Shown: positions 39,724-49,158, counted from the first letter of the stretch. The stretch is DNA of 64,000 bases from Anaerolineae bacterium (GCA_023382655.1 JAHDWK010000014.1:1-64000), one strand, 5' to 3'. The notes: generated from the sequence alone by a model not told the origin. Made by a program: numbers and translations.

Positions 39724-40776
39724 ATGATACGTAGCGAAAAACTTATAACGGCCGTCATCATCCTTCTGGTTGCCATCATTCTCATCCCTCTTGGTTATCT
39801 CATCGCGGAAACAACGGGCGCGCTGGTGGCGTTGGGTCTGGTACTATTAGGTGCTGTAGTGGTTGGCGGGTTTTTTGAAAATTACGTAACCCTGACCGAG
39901 ATGGAAGTAGGGGTGATATTTGACCGGCATGATAATTTTGTCTGTTTTCTGGACAACGACTACGGCCGTATCCCCCGTCGTTATGCCAAAGAAACTGAAG
40001 TCTGGTATGGTGATACCAATGGTGACGGCACAGATGAAATCCCCCTGCCTAATCCCCTGTCTAAACCCCTCGCCCGCCATCACATCAACCGGGCCACCGA
40101 GGTAGTTAAGGCCCGGTTACGCAAAGGCTCCTTTGATGCCAGCGGTACCACTGCCAATATACGCACCCGTGAAGGTATCCCCATCAATATCCCCTGGTTC
40201 GTCTCTTTCCGCATCGAAGTTTGGCGCATCAGACCCGGCATAGATTACAAAATGGCCCGCGCCTTACCGGCCAATGCCGACAAAATGGTCGCCGGCCGTA
40301 TGATGCAAATTTTGCAGCATGTGGTAGGCCAAAAAAGTATTCAGGAATTGTACGCCACCCCTGGTGACAACAGCGCCATTCAGCAGCTAGAAGATGAAGT
40401 ACGCACGCAACTTTTAACTCGCGCCAGAGCCATTGGCATTACCGGCATTGCCAGCAACGATTTGAAAATTGGGCCTATCGAGGTGCCGGGCAAGATTGAA
40501 ACCACGCTGCGCGACGCCCACCAGCGTCTTATCTACGCCGACACATTGGCTAACGCCTTGCAGCGGTTACAACAGGCCGTCCACGCTTTCTCGCCGGATG
40601 ATATGGAACGGCTGACAGAACTGGAACGGCTGCGCATCATAGATGAAAAAGCACAGTCCATCGCTCTGTCCGAAGCCTTTGTAAACACCCGCAAACAACA
40701 CACCATGAATTTTTATGATGAGATGGAGCCTCATGTCAACGGGCATGGCCATAGCCGGGTAGATAAAAAGGTATAA
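39724..40776 (+). CDS. SPFH/band 7 membrane protein
   Basis: This is a 350-residue protein. Two adjacent amino-terminal helices (ITAVIILLVAIILIPLGYLI, then ALVALGLVLLGAVVVGGFF) are followed by an SPFH domain (about 60-260) containing IRTREGIPINIPWFVSFRI and ELYATPGDNSAIQQLEDEV, then a C-terminal helical part. Stomatin/flotillin relatives form membrane rings that organise lipid domains and proteases such as FtsH. The insertion YGDTNGDGTDEIPLPNP is unusual for the family. ATG 39724 follows GTGGAGGTG. Expression may be controlled by the operator at 39476. Confidence 0.8.
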   Translation: MIRSEKLITAVIILLVAIILIPLGYLIAETTGALVALGLVLLGAVVVGGFFENYVTLTEMEVGVIFDRHDNFVCFLDNDYGRIPRRYAKETEVWYGDTNGDGTDEIPLPNPLSKPLARHHINRATEVVKARLRKGSFDASGTTANIRTREGIPINIPWFVSFRIEVWRIRPGIDYKMARALPANADKMVAGRMMQILQHVVGQKSIQELYATPGDNSAIQQLEDEVRTQLLTRARAIGITGIASNDLKIGPIEVPGKIETTLRDAHQRLIYADTLANALQRLQQAVHAFSPDDMERLTELERLRIIDEKAQSIALSEAFVNTRKQHTMNFYDEMEPHVNGHGHSRVDKKV

Positions 40777-40781
40777 ACGAT

Positions 40782-40817
40782 TGGCGGTTGGGTGATGAAA
40801 CCATCACCCAACCGCCA
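40782..40817. terminator. Bidirectional hairpin between convergent genes
   Basis: A perfect 16-bp stem (TGGCGGTTGGGTGATG at 40782-40797 with 40802-40817) has an AAAC loop. It fills the gap between the SPFH and LysE genes. There is no T-run on either strand, but position and stability fit termination. Confidence 0.85.
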
Positions 40818-40821
40818 GACA

Positions 40822-41439
40822 TTATCGCCATACGGCCGTGCCCCCTTGCCACAATTGATATAACCCAAAACCCAACAATGCCAGCGCCGACGCCAGCCCC
40901 AACACCCGGCTCACACGAGGGTCTAGTTGTCTGGCAACGGCAAACAAGACCACAAAAGCCATAAAACCGCCAATGAGGGCGCCATAAAAGCCAAATAAAA
41001 AGCCCAAACCCAAATGGGCCGATTGCCGCCAGCTTGTCAACAAAATGGGGCCGGCGATGGTCGCCCAAAAAATGTATGGGCCAGGGCCAAGCGCATTCAT
41101 CAGCGCCGCCTCGAAGATATTCATTCGTTTGGTTTCTATGGGCGCCGTGCTGGAAATAAGCGGCTGGCGCAGTGCTCGAAATGCTTTGACTGCCAGATAC
41201 AGTAAAAAACAGCCGCCCACCAGTTGCAGACTCACTAGAAAACCATCTGGCAGCCGCGTTAATACAAACAAAACCAGGAAAATAATTGGCCCGTCGCTGA
41301 GTAAAGGGGCAAAGGCAGCCCACAGCGTCCCCCGCCAGCCATTCTGCAATGTTTGTGACAGCAAATAGGCTTGAAAAGGCCCCGGCTGCGCTGCGGCTGC
41401 CCCACCCAATAACAAACCTTGCGAGAAGTAAATCAGCAT
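40822..41439 (-). CDS. LysE/RhtB-family exporter
   Basis: This is a 205-residue membrane protein with six helices. The amino-terminal GLLLGGAAAAQPGPFQAYLL carries the PGP motif of LysE-type translocators, and GCFLLYLAVKAFRAL is the family's third-helix end. It exports amino acids or related small molecules using the proton gradient. The substrate is not predictable. It starts at ATG 41439, 45 bases downstream of the kinase-FGE gene stop on the same strand, so the two may be co-transcribed. Confidence 0.85.
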   Translation of the reverse strand: MLIYFSQGLLLGGAAAAQPGPFQAYLLSQTLQNGWRGTLWAAFAPLLSDGPIIFLVLFVLTRLPDGFLVSLQLVGGCFLLYLAVKAFRALRQPLISSTAPIETKRMNIFEAALMNALGPGPYIFWATIAGPILLTSWRQSAHLGLGFLFGFYGALIGGFMAFVVLFAVARQLDPRVSRVLGLASALALLGFGLYQLWQGGTAVWR

Positions 41440-41484
41440 AAGGCGGGGATTGTACGCGCGATTAACCCTGTCACCAACCCGGAA

Positions 41485-43749
41485 TTAACGCACGCCGGTT
41501 AGCTCTTCCATACTCACCACGCAGCGAATGCCCACATAGTTCAGATGCACATCAGGGGCATAGACCAGGGTGGAATAAAAGGGGATGGTAGCCGAAATTT
41601 GTTGCGGCAGGGAATTCCAACCGCCGCCGCGCAGGACGCGCCCCGGCCCGGTCATTTTGCTCACCGTCCATTCCCAGACATTGCCACACATATCAGTGCA
41701 GCCATAGGGGCTGTCCCCTTCCGGCGAGTAGGTGGCGACCGGGGTGGGGCCACGACTGAAGAAGTTGCAGCGTTCGGGCGAGGGTGGTTGGTTGCCCCAG
41801 GGATATTCACGGCCGTCCATCCCTCTTGCTGCCAATTCCCATTCCTCTTCGGTGGGCAGTCGCTTGCCGGCCCATTTGGCATAGGCCAGCGCATCCTGCC
41901 AACTGATTAATGTCACCGGGTAATTGGCTTTGCCTGCCGGATACGTGCGCCGTTTACGATCCCAGTTGTACGGCCGTAACGTCTTGTCCGCGGTATATGG
42001 CACATCATAACTCGGGTTGGCGTCAATAAACCGTTTATACTCCGCATTCGTCACCAACGTCCGGTCAATCCAAAACTCTGGCACTAACACCCGTTGGTGC
42101 ACCTGCCCAAAATCAAACTCCGCTGCCGGAATGCGTACCATCACCTTATGGTCTGTGCGCCAGGTCAACCGGTCATGCGCCCAGCCCAACATCTTATACG
42201 CCTGTTCCAACAGCCCCCGTGTGATAGACAGGGTAGGCATCAGGCTGGCCACCGTTTCCCCCATCTCCACTACCTGCTGCCACTCCCCAGCATCCATGGC
42301 CGTGCCCATGCCTTCGCAGCAGGCCAGAATTTGCCGGTAACGATTGATCGTTTCTCGTGCATAGCGCAAGTCACGCTGCTGCTGGCGGAAGAGGCGGATC
42401 ATCTCGTCATAGCGCGTCACAATGGGGGCAATCACTTGCAGCATTTGCGTGACAGCCTCACCCTCGCGGTAGTCGTAACGATCACGCACAATATCAATCC
42501 AGGCGCGCCCCGCTTCTACCAGGTCGCCAGATTGGCCCGCCTGCATGGCTTTTTCATACAAGCCTGCCAGTCGGAGTTCCTCCCGCGCCTGCGCCAGTTT
42601 CACCTGCACATCGCGGAATGCCGGATCACTGTTCGCTACTTCGGCGAACGCCTCGGCAGCTAACAACCATTCCCCCTCTGCCATCAGGTGCACACCATCT
42701 TCATACTGCTTTTCACGCCACTGCCGGGTCAGCGCCTCGTCGGTCTCGTGCTGTAACCCTTGGGTTGCCTCGGCCATCAGCCGCAGGGCATCCGTATGAT
42801 TGCGTTCAATGTGAATGATCTGCAAACAGAGCATTTGCACACGCAGCCATTCCCCGGCCTCATAGGCATCATGCATTTGGGCCACCAGGTCTTCCAGTGT
42901 CAGTTGTTGGATGCCCTTGTGCTGTTTACTGTCCGCCACTTCGGCCAGCGCCTGCACCATTATGCCCGCGCTCTCAAAACGTTGGGCAGGTGATTTTGTC
43001 AGCGCATTCAGTAATACTTCCGATAATTCATCATCCAGGTCAGGCGGTGGTGGTGGTGTGTCGCTGTGCGCCCGCAGCAGCGCCACCAACTGCCCCTCAA
43101 AGGGAAGTTGCCCCACCAGCATTTCATAGGCCATCACGCCCAATGAATAGACATCGGTGAGGGGGGTGATTTCACCCCATTGTTTGGCATCCACCTGCTC
43201 TGGGGCCAGGTAAGCGGGTGTGCCCAGAATGCCGTCGCTTTGGGTAATGGCGACAGTGCGTTCCAGAGAGCGCACCAGACCGAAGTCTGTGAGGGTAATA
43301 GCCAGGGAATTGGCTTTTTCTTCCAACATCACGTTGCCTGGTTTGAGGTCACGGTGAACCAGACGCCGGTCTTTCAAATAATCCAGCGCTTCGGCCAGTT
43401 GGTGCAAAATGGGCAGGGCTTGTTCCAGCGTTAACCGCCGGTGTTCGTCCAGATATTGGCGCAGCGTCATGCCCCGGATGAGGCGCATCGCCAGGTAAGA
43501 CATGCCATCGGCGTAGCCATAGTCATATATGGTGACGATGTTGGGGTGATGCAGGGAAGCGGCGGCCTGGGCTTCTTGCTCAAACCGTTTACTAAACGAG
43601 GGGTCTAGGGAAAATTCGCCGCGAATGACTTTGAGGGCGACGCGACGGCCGAGGCGTGTATCTTGCGCTTCGTACACGGTGGCAAATCCACCGCGACCTA
43701 TTTCGGTAAGGATGGAATATCTTGCCAGGCGGTCTGGTACATCAATCAT
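41485..43749 (-). CDS. Ser/Thr protein kinase fused to FGE-sulfatase domain
   Basis: This is a 754-residue protein. The kinase domain (about 9-275) has the glycine loop IGRGGFATVYEAQ, ALKVI, HRDLKPGNVM, DFGLVR and the APEQ motif, so all catalytic residues are present. Helical TPR-like repeats fill about 290-520. The last 220 residues are an FGE-sulfatase/SUMF1-type domain (ALAYAKWAGKRLPTEEEWEL, EYPWGN, VLRGGGWNS, YVGIRCV). Kinase-FGE fusions occur in Chloroflexota and Cyanobacteria. FGE itself makes formylglycine in sulfatases, but many relatives are binding domains, and no sulfatase is nearby. ATG 43749 follows GAGGTGGG. Confidence 0.9.
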   Translation of the reverse strand: MIDVPDRLARYSILTEIGRGGFATVYEAQDTRLGRRVALKVIRGEFSLDPSFSKRFEQEAQAAASLHHPNIVTIYDYGYADGMSYLAMRLIRGMTLRQYLDEHRRLTLEQALPILHQLAEALDYLKDRRLVHRDLKPGNVMLEEKANSLAITLTDFGLVRSLERTVAITQSDGILGTPAYLAPEQVDAKQWGEITPLTDVYSLGVMAYEMLVGQLPFEGQLVALLRAHSDTPPPPPDLDDELSEVLLNALTKSPAQRFESAGIMVQALAEVADSKQHKGIQQLTLEDLVAQMHDAYEAGEWLRVQMLCLQIIHIERNHTDALRLMAEATQGLQHETDEALTRQWREKQYEDGVHLMAEGEWLLAAEAFAEVANSDPAFRDVQVKLAQAREELRLAGLYEKAMQAGQSGDLVEAGRAWIDIVRDRYDYREGEAVTQMLQVIAPIVTRYDEMIRLFRQQQRDLRYARETINRYRQILACCEGMGTAMDAGEWQQVVEMGETVASLMPTLSITRGLLEQAYKMLGWAHDRLTWRTDHKVMVRIPAAEFDFGQVHQRVLVPEFWIDRTLVTNAEYKRFIDANPSYDVPYTADKTLRPYNWDRKRRTYPAGKANYPVTLISWQDALAYAKWAGKRLPTEEEWELAARGMDGREYPWGNQPPSPERCNFFSRGPTPVATYSPEGDSPYGCTDMCGNVWEWTVSKMTGPGRVLRGGGWNSLPQQISATIPFYSTLVYAPDVHLNYVGIRCVVSMEELTGVR

Positions 43750-43964
43750 AAACCCACCTCTGATATGCATTCTGGCTGTTTTTACTTCATTTGTTTGTTG
43801 GCACAGGGTTTTATTGTTACCACATACCGCTTCCTACTCTATCATAAAAATTGCATAGTGGCGAGAGAAAAGAATGATGAAATAAGGGGTTTTTGCTGCC
43901 GGTAATGAGCTATGTGTTGTGTTTTTGTGCGTTGATCGGGGGTTGAGGTAAATCCGTTACACAA

Positions 43965-46019
43965 TTACTCAATTACCAACATGGTCCAGAGAAAACTGTA
44001 CACGTCGGCGGCTTCTTCGATGAGTTTGGCGGTGGGTTTGCCCAGGCCGTGCCCGGCTTTCATTTCCACACGCAGGAGCAGGGGATTGGCGCCGGGATCG
44101 GCCGTTTGCAGGGCGGCGGCGAATTTTTTGGCGTGCATGGGCACCACCCGGTCGTCGGTATCGGCGGTGGTGATGAGGAGGGGCGGGTAGGTGACGCCGG
44201 GTTTGATATTGTGCAGCGGGGAGTAGGCGAGGAGGAAGTCAAAGTGGGCGGGGTCTGCTTCGGCGTTGCCGTATTCGCTCGTCCAGTAACGGCCGGCCGT
44301 GAACAGATGGTAACGCAGCATGTCAATGACGGGCACGCCGCAATGCACCGCGCCAAAGAGGTCGGGGCGCTGGATCAGGCAGGCGGACACCAGCAGACCG
44401 CCGTTACTGCGCCCTTCGATTGCCAGTTTTTTGGGGGAGGTGTAACCCTGGGCGATGAGCCATTCGGCGGCGGCGATGAAGTCATCGAAGACGTTTTGTT
44501 TGTTCTGCAACATACCGGCCTGATGCCATTCCTCACCATATTCTGCGCCACCGCGCAAATTGGCATGGGCGTAAACGCCGCCGCGTTCCAGCCAGGCCAG
44601 CCGGGTGGGGGCAAAAAGGGGTGGCAGGTTGATGTTAAACCCGCCATAACCATACAGAAGGGTGGGATTGTTGCCGTTTAGCCGCAATCCTTTTTTGTGG
44701 GTGATGAAGAGGGGCACGGCCGTACCATCTTTCGACTCATAGAATACCTGTGTGGTCTGGTAAAGGGTGGGGTCGAAGTGCAGGGTGGGTTGGTGCACGG
44801 CCGTTGTCTGCCCCGTCTCGAAGTCATACTGGAAGATGGTGGGCGGGTAGAGGAAGGATTGGAAATGAAAATAGAGTTTGGTGTCAGCGCGACGGCCGTT
44901 GAGTTCCACAATGGAGCCGAGCGTAGGCAGCAGGATTTCGCCGGCAGGTGTGCCATCTTTTTGGAACAGGTAGAGGTGATGGCTGGCGTGGCGCAGCCGA
45001 TCGAGGACAAAATGCTCATGCACCAGGCGGCTGTATTCGATGGGTTCGTCACTTTCGGGGACGATTTCCTGCCAGTGGACGCGGGCCGGATTTTCCACGT
45101 TGATGGCGATGACACGGCCGTGTGGCGCGTCATAGTCCGTCTCCAAATAAAAGAGCGGCCCATCGTTGGCGATGAAAATGTATTTGGCCTCCATCTCATC
45201 AATCAGGCGCACAAATTCGCCGCCGCTGTGCAAATCGCGGTAATAGAGGCGGTTGCGCGGGTCGGTGCCATCCCACACATGGAGAATGAGGTAACGGCCG
45301 TCGTCCGTCACCTCTGGATTAAAACCTAAATCAGGCGCGTCCGGGCGGGTATACACCAATTCATCGGCATCCTGCGCTGTACCCATTTTGTGAAAGTAAA
45401 CCTGCTGGTGGGTGCTGGGTGGGGCGTCCGGCATTTCGCCGGGGGCGGGGTAGCGGGCATAATAAAACCCGCCGTTATCCGGCAGCCAGGCGGCGTTGGT
45501 AAATTTGCACCACTGAATCAGGTCGCCGGTATCTTCCCCAGACTCCACATCCCGCACATGAATGGTTTGCCAGTCAGAGCCGCTCTGGGAGAGGGTGTAG
45601 GCCAGGTAACGGCCGTCGTCCGTCACCGACTGACCGATAAGGGCGACCGTGCCATCCTCGCTGAGGGTATTGGGGTCTAGCAATACTTTTGGCGGTGCGT
45701 TTCCTTCCTGCCAATACAGCACCGGTTGATTTTGCAGGCCGTCATTCTTCTGGAAAAAGGTACGGCCGTGCCGGGTAATGGGCGCCGTGTGGCGGGGATA
45801 ATTCCACAATGCCGCCAGCCGTTCGGCAAACACGGCCCGCGCTGGGAGTTCGTCAATAAATTGGCGGGTGAGTTCATTTTGCGCGGCCGTCCAGCTTTGG
45901 GTTTCGGGCGAATCGGGATCTTCGAGCCAGCGGTAGGGGTCGGGGATGGTACGGCCGTGATAGGTATCTACCACGTCCGATTGGCGAGTCAGGGGATAGT
46001 TAAATTTGCGAGTTGACAT
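43965..46019 (-). CDS. Prolyl oligopeptidase (S9A)
   Basis: This is a 684-residue protein of full length. The propeller domain begins with VVDTYHGRTIPDPYRWLEDP. The catalytic domain has Ser in EGRSNGGLLVSA, Asp in TADTDDRVVPMHAKKF and His in KAGHGLGKP. There is no signal peptide, so it is cytosolic. It cuts short peptides after proline. The 5' side carries a fold-back repeat at once before the next gene. No operon partner is evident. Confidence 0.95.
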   Translation of the reverse strand: MSTRKFNYPLTRQSDVVDTYHGRTIPDPYRWLEDPDSPETQSWTAAQNELTRQFIDELPARAVFAERLAALWNYPRHTAPITRHGRTFFQKNDGLQNQPVLYWQEGNAPPKVLLDPNTLSEDGTVALIGQSVTDDGRYLAYTLSQSGSDWQTIHVRDVESGEDTGDLIQWCKFTNAAWLPDNGGFYYARYPAPGEMPDAPPSTHQQVYFHKMGTAQDADELVYTRPDAPDLGFNPEVTDDGRYLILHVWDGTDPRNRLYYRDLHSGGEFVRLIDEMEAKYIFIANDGPLFYLETDYDAPHGRVIAINVENPARVHWQEIVPESDEPIEYSRLVHEHFVLDRLRHASHHLYLFQKDGTPAGEILLPTLGSIVELNGRRADTKLYFHFQSFLYPPTIFQYDFETGQTTAVHQPTLHFDPTLYQTTQVFYESKDGTAVPLFITHKKGLRLNGNNPTLLYGYGGFNINLPPLFAPTRLAWLERGGVYAHANLRGGAEYGEEWHQAGMLQNKQNVFDDFIAAAEWLIAQGYTSPKKLAIEGRSNGGLLVSACLIQRPDLFGAVHCGVPVIDMLRYHLFTAGRYWTSEYGNAEADPAHFDFLLAYSPLHNIKPGVTYPPLLITTADTDDRVVPMHAKKFAAALQTADPGANPLLLRVEMKAGHGLGKPTAKLIEEAADVYSFLWTMLVIE

Positions 46020-46022
46020 GAA

Positions 46023-46095
46023 GATATTGAGATATTGAGATATTGGGGTATTGAGATGCAGCCACTATCCTAATATCCCAATATCTTAATATCCA
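46023..46095. repeat. Fold-back intergenic repeat (GATATTGA words)
   Basis: The left arm has three GATATTG words from 46023; the right arm carries CCTAATATCCCAATATCTTA followed by ATATCC up to 46095. Arms are complementary over about 25 bases. It fills the gap between two minus-strand genes. Confidence 0.8.
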
Positions 46096-46098
46096 TTT

Positions 46099-46458
46099 CT
46101 AAACAGGCAGTTCTTCCACCCGAGAAGTGTAATGGGCAATAAAGGTAGGGGCGCGTTCCCAGGTCTCACGCTGTACTGTTCTGATGCTGACGGACAATGT
46201 AACCTTTTGGACCCCCGGATCATAATCAGCCACAAAATCGGTGGGTATATAAACCGAACCACCCATCTCAATGCTCCGGCACTCCAGGTAACACGCATAC
46301 AGCTTCAACTCTGGGTTCACATCATGGGTGCGATGGTGCAACCGCACCGCTTCACCAATCTGTACATCGTCGGCCGTCCACACCTCAGCAAAACGCTTCA
46401 GCCCTTTCAGGCGCAGCATTTCCACTGTTTCTTCACCGTAGGTTTCTCGCGCAAACAT
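46099..46458 (-). CDS. Small protein of unknown function
   Basis: This protein of 119 residues starts at ATG 46458 behind GGAGGAAA; a longer frame from 46473 begins inside that ribosome site. The sequence is mixed alpha/beta with alternating hydrophobic residues (KVTLSVSIRTVQRETWERAP) and no membrane segment. No family is recognised. It lies alone between two repeats, so its partners are unclear. Confidence 0.55.
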   Translation of the reverse strand: MFARETYGEETVEMLRLKGLKRFAEVWTADDVQIGEAVRLHHRTHDVNPELKLYACYLECRSIEMGGSVYIPTDFVADYDPGVQKVTLSVSIRTVQRETWERAPTFIAHYTSRVEELPV

Positions 46459-46476
46459 GGTTTCCTCCTTCATACC

Positions 46477-46530
46477 TTCGTAATAGGCGATTTATCGCCT
46501 TCTCTGGGCGATGAATCGCCCACTACGAAC
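46477..46530. repeat. REP-like element with TTCGTA ends
   Basis: The ends TTCGTAAT (from 46477) and ACTACGAAC (to 46530) pair at nearly all positions. Two inner hairpins are GGCGATTTATCGCC and GGGCGATGAATCGCCC. It shares its ends with 28060-28127 and its inner word with 35760-35786. Confidence 0.8.
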
Positions 46531-46583
46531 ATTTTTAGCGCAATTTATGGGGGCGGCAAGTGTCAAAGTTCGTGAATTGGGGA

Positions 46584-47846
46584 TTACGGCCGTATATGCC
46601 CATCCCCAATACACACCCACTTATACGTCGTCAGTTCCGCCAACCCCATCGGGCCGCGGGCGTGTAACTTCTGCGTACTCACCGCCACCTCCGCCCCCAG
46701 GCCAAACTGCCCGCCGTCATTAAAGCGGGTGCTGGCGTTCACAAACACCGCCGACGAGTTCACCTCATTCACAAAGCGGGTGGCGTTCGCCCAATTATTG
46801 GTGATAATGCTGTCGCTGTGATCCAGGCTGTGGGCGTGGATGTGGTCAATGGCTTCTTCCAATTCGCAAATTTTCACGCCCAAAACCAGCGCCATCCATT
46901 CCGTATCAAAATCCTCCGGTCCCGCCGGAATCACGGTTGCCCCCTGCCCATCGGCCTGCAAAATGTCCAACGCGTGCCCGGCAGGCCGCAGTTCCACACC
47001 ATGCTGCGCCAACCGCGCCGCCATTTGCGGCAAAAACGCCTCAGCGATTGCCGGATGCACCAGCACGGTATCCAGCGCATTACAGACCGACGGCCGTTGC
47101 ACCTTGGCATTCTCCACAATATCCACCGCCTTCGCCAAATCCGCGCTCTCGTCCACAAATACATGGCAAATGCCAATGCCGCCGGTAATCACCGGAATCG
47201 TCGCCGTCTCTTTGCACAGCTTGTGCAAATTGTGGCCGCCACGCGGGATGATGACATCTACGTATTGATCCAGGCGCAGGAAATCGGCCACCAGTTGGCG
47301 GTCGGGGTCGGCAATGGTCTGCACGGCCGTGCCCGGCAGCCCCACCCGCTCCAACGCCGCCTGAATCACATTCACCAGCGCCAGATTGCTGCGCCGCGTC
47401 TCCTTGCCGCCGCGCAAAATGGCGGCGTTGCCCGTCTTCAGGCAGAGGGTGGCAATATCAATGGTCACATTGGGGCGCGCTTCGTAAATGACGCCCACTA
47501 CGCCAAAGGGAATGCGGCGGCGGCTAAGGCGCAGGCCGTTAGGCAGCAGCCGGGCATCAAACTCGCTCCCCACCGGGTCAGGCAGCGTAGCCACGTTGCG
47601 GGCATCGGCGGCTAACCCGGCGATGCGTTTCTCCGTCAGCAGCAGCCGGTCCAGCAGACCCTCGCTCAAGTTTTGGGCACGGCCGTCTTCAGTATCCAAC
47701 GCATTTTGCGCCAGCACCATCTCCGCCTGCGCTTCTAACTCATCGGCAATCGCCAACAGCGCCGCATTTTTAGTGTCCGTTGTCAACGTCCCCAGTTTAC
47801 GGCTGGCGGCTTTAGCCGCTTTGCCCATAACAAGCAGGTCAGTCAT
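46584..47846 (-). CDS. proA: Gamma-glutamyl phosphate reductase
   Basis: This is a 420-residue protein, normal for ProA. The aldehyde-dehydrogenase fold carries the catalytic Cys in QRPSVCNALDTVLVH, IPRGGHNLHKL, and the signature NASTRFNDGGQFGLGAEVAV. It reduces glutamyl-5-phosphate to the semialdehyde in proline synthesis. It lies 91 bases downstream of proB on the same strand, with a fold-back repeat between them. Confidence 0.97.
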   Translation of the reverse strand: MTDLLVMGKAAKAASRKLGTLTTDTKNAALLAIADELEAQAEMVLAQNALDTEDGRAQNLSEGLLDRLLLTEKRIAGLAADARNVATLPDPVGSEFDARLLPNGLRLSRRRIPFGVVGVIYEARPNVTIDIATLCLKTGNAAILRGGKETRRSNLALVNVIQAALERVGLPGTAVQTIADPDRQLVADFLRLDQYVDVIIPRGGHNLHKLCKETATIPVITGGIGICHVFVDESADLAKAVDIVENAKVQRPSVCNALDTVLVHPAIAEAFLPQMAARLAQHGVELRPAGHALDILQADGQGATVIPAGPEDFDTEWMALVLGVKICELEEAIDHIHAHSLDHSDSIITNNWANATRFVNEVNSSAVFVNASTRFNDGGQFGLGAEVAVSTQKLHARGPMGLAELTTYKWVCIGDGHIRP

Positions 47847-47861
47847 TTTTCTATTGCTCCG

Positions 47862-47938
47862 ATTGGTCTTTAGTCATTGGTCACTGGTCACTGGTCATTT
47901 GATCGGCAAAGGACAAAGGACTAATGACAAAGGACAAC
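47862..47938. repeat. Fold-back repeat inside the proBA operon
   Basis: The left arm repeats GGTCACT/GGTCATT words and the right arm repeats AAAGGACAA and ACTAATGAC. The arms are imperfectly complementary over about 20 bases. It fills the proB-proA gap, so it cannot be an obligate terminator if the two genes are one transcript. Confidence 0.75.
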
Positions 47939-49038
47939 TACACCAAAATCATATCATTCCGATGCACGGCCACCGGGCCATAAGCATACCCTAAAATCGC
48001 CACAAATTTATCCGAATGATGACCAGCAATTTTGCTCAGGTCAGGGCTGTTGTAGCGAGTGATGCCCCGCGCCAATTCACGGCCGTGCCCGTCCTGAATG
48101 CTAATGGTATCACCGCGCTCAAAGGGGCCGGCGACGGCCGTGATGCCCGCCGGTAAGAGGGAACGGCCGTTGGCGCACAACGCCTGTGTCGCCCCGGCAT
48201 CAATGGTCACGCTGCCCGCCGGTTTACGGCCGGCATATATCCACTTTTTGCGGTTTTCCAGCGGCGTTTTGAGCGCCTTAAAACGTGTGCCCACCGCTTC
48301 CCCGGCTGCGGCGCGGCTGATCACATCCGGCGCGTGCCCGGCCGCAATGATCACATCCGTCCCGGCGCGGCGAGCCACATCGGCCGCCTGCAACTTCGTG
48401 GCCATGCCACCCACCCCCAGCCCGCTGACGCTGCCTCCAGCCAACGCCTTGAGCGCCTCGTCAATGTGTTCCACTTCGGCGATGAGTTGGGCGTCGGGAT
48501 GGGTGCGGGGATCGGCCGTAAACAGCCCTGGCTGGTCGGTGAGCAGCAGCAGCAAATCGGCCTCCGCCAGTGTGGAAACGAGCGCGGAGAGATTGTCATT
48601 ATCGCCCACCTTGATCTCCTCGGTAGCCACGGCGTCGTTTTCGTTAATGATGGGCACAATGCGGTTTTCGAGAAGGGTGAGCAGGGTGTCACGGCCGTTC
48701 AAATAGCGGCGGCGATTTTGCACATCGGCGCGGGTAAGCAAAATTTGCCCCACATGGATGCCGTAAATCTCAAAGTACCGTTCGTAAAACTGCATCAGGC
48801 GGCTCTGCCCCACCGCTGCCAACATCTGTTTATGGCTCAACGTCGGCGGTAAGTCGGGAAAGTCCAGCCGTGCCCGCCCCACAGCAATCGCACCAGAGGT
48901 GCAGATGATGACCTCTTTGCCCGCCTGGTGCAAATGCGCACACTGCCGCACCAGTTCCACCATATGCGGGTGATCCAGGTGGGGCGTCCCTCTCGTAAGC
49001 ACACTGGTGCCAATTTTGACGACGATACGCTGATACAT
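47938..49038 (-). CDS. proB: Glutamate 5-kinase with PUA domain
   Basis: This is a 366-residue protein. The amino-acid kinase domain (1-265) has VVKIGTSVLT, IPIINENDAVATEEI and GVGGMATKLQAA. A PUA domain (about 280-360) has PAGITAVAG and ISIQDGHGRELARGI. It makes glutamyl-5-phosphate from glutamate and ATP and is usually inhibited by proline. It is the first gene of the proBA pair; upstream are tandem repeats rather than a recognisable promoter. Confidence 0.97.
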   Translation of the reverse strand: MYQRIVVKIGTSVLTRGTPHLDHPHMVELVRQCAHLHQAGKEVIICTSGAIAVGRARLDFPDLPPTLSHKQMLAAVGQSRLMQFYERYFEIYGIHVGQILLTRADVQNRRRYLNGRDTLLTLLENRIVPIINENDAVATEEIKVGDNDNLSALVSTLAEADLLLLLTDQPGLFTADPRTHPDAQLIAEVEHIDEALKALAGGSVSGLGVGGMATKLQAADVARRAGTDVIIAAGHAPDVISRAAAGEAVGTRFKALKTPLENRKKWIYAGRKPAGSVTIDAGATQALCANGRSLLPAGITAVAGPFERGDTISIQDGHGRELARGITRYNSPDLSKIAGHHSDKFVAILGYAYGPVAVHRNDMILV

Positions 49039-49103
49039 AGTTTGATAGGGAGGAATTGGGTAATTGGGTAATTAGGAGACTGAGAGATTGGGAGATTGAA
49101 GAT

Positions 49104-49148
49104 CACCTTGTCACCTTGTCACCTTGTCACCTTGTCACCTTGTCACCT
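49104..49148. repeat. Tandem 8-bp repeat (CACCTTGT)5
   Basis: Five perfect copies of CACCTTGT plus a partial sixth lie upstream of proB on its strand. Just to the left are tandem AATTGGGT (from 49054) and GAGATTGG words. Unlike most other gaps, the left words do not pair with the right ones. Confidence 0.9.
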
Positions 49149-49158
49149 GTTCATCCCC

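Noticed and set aside
46937..47615. Long forward frames inside proA and other GC-rich genes
   Set aside because: They are antisense shadows of genes with clear family motifs; His/Gln/Arg-rich translation is typical of such shadows.
49104..49148. Regular repeats that could be taken for a CRISPR array
   Set aside because: The units are 8 bases in direct contact with no spacers, and there is no cas gene in the window.
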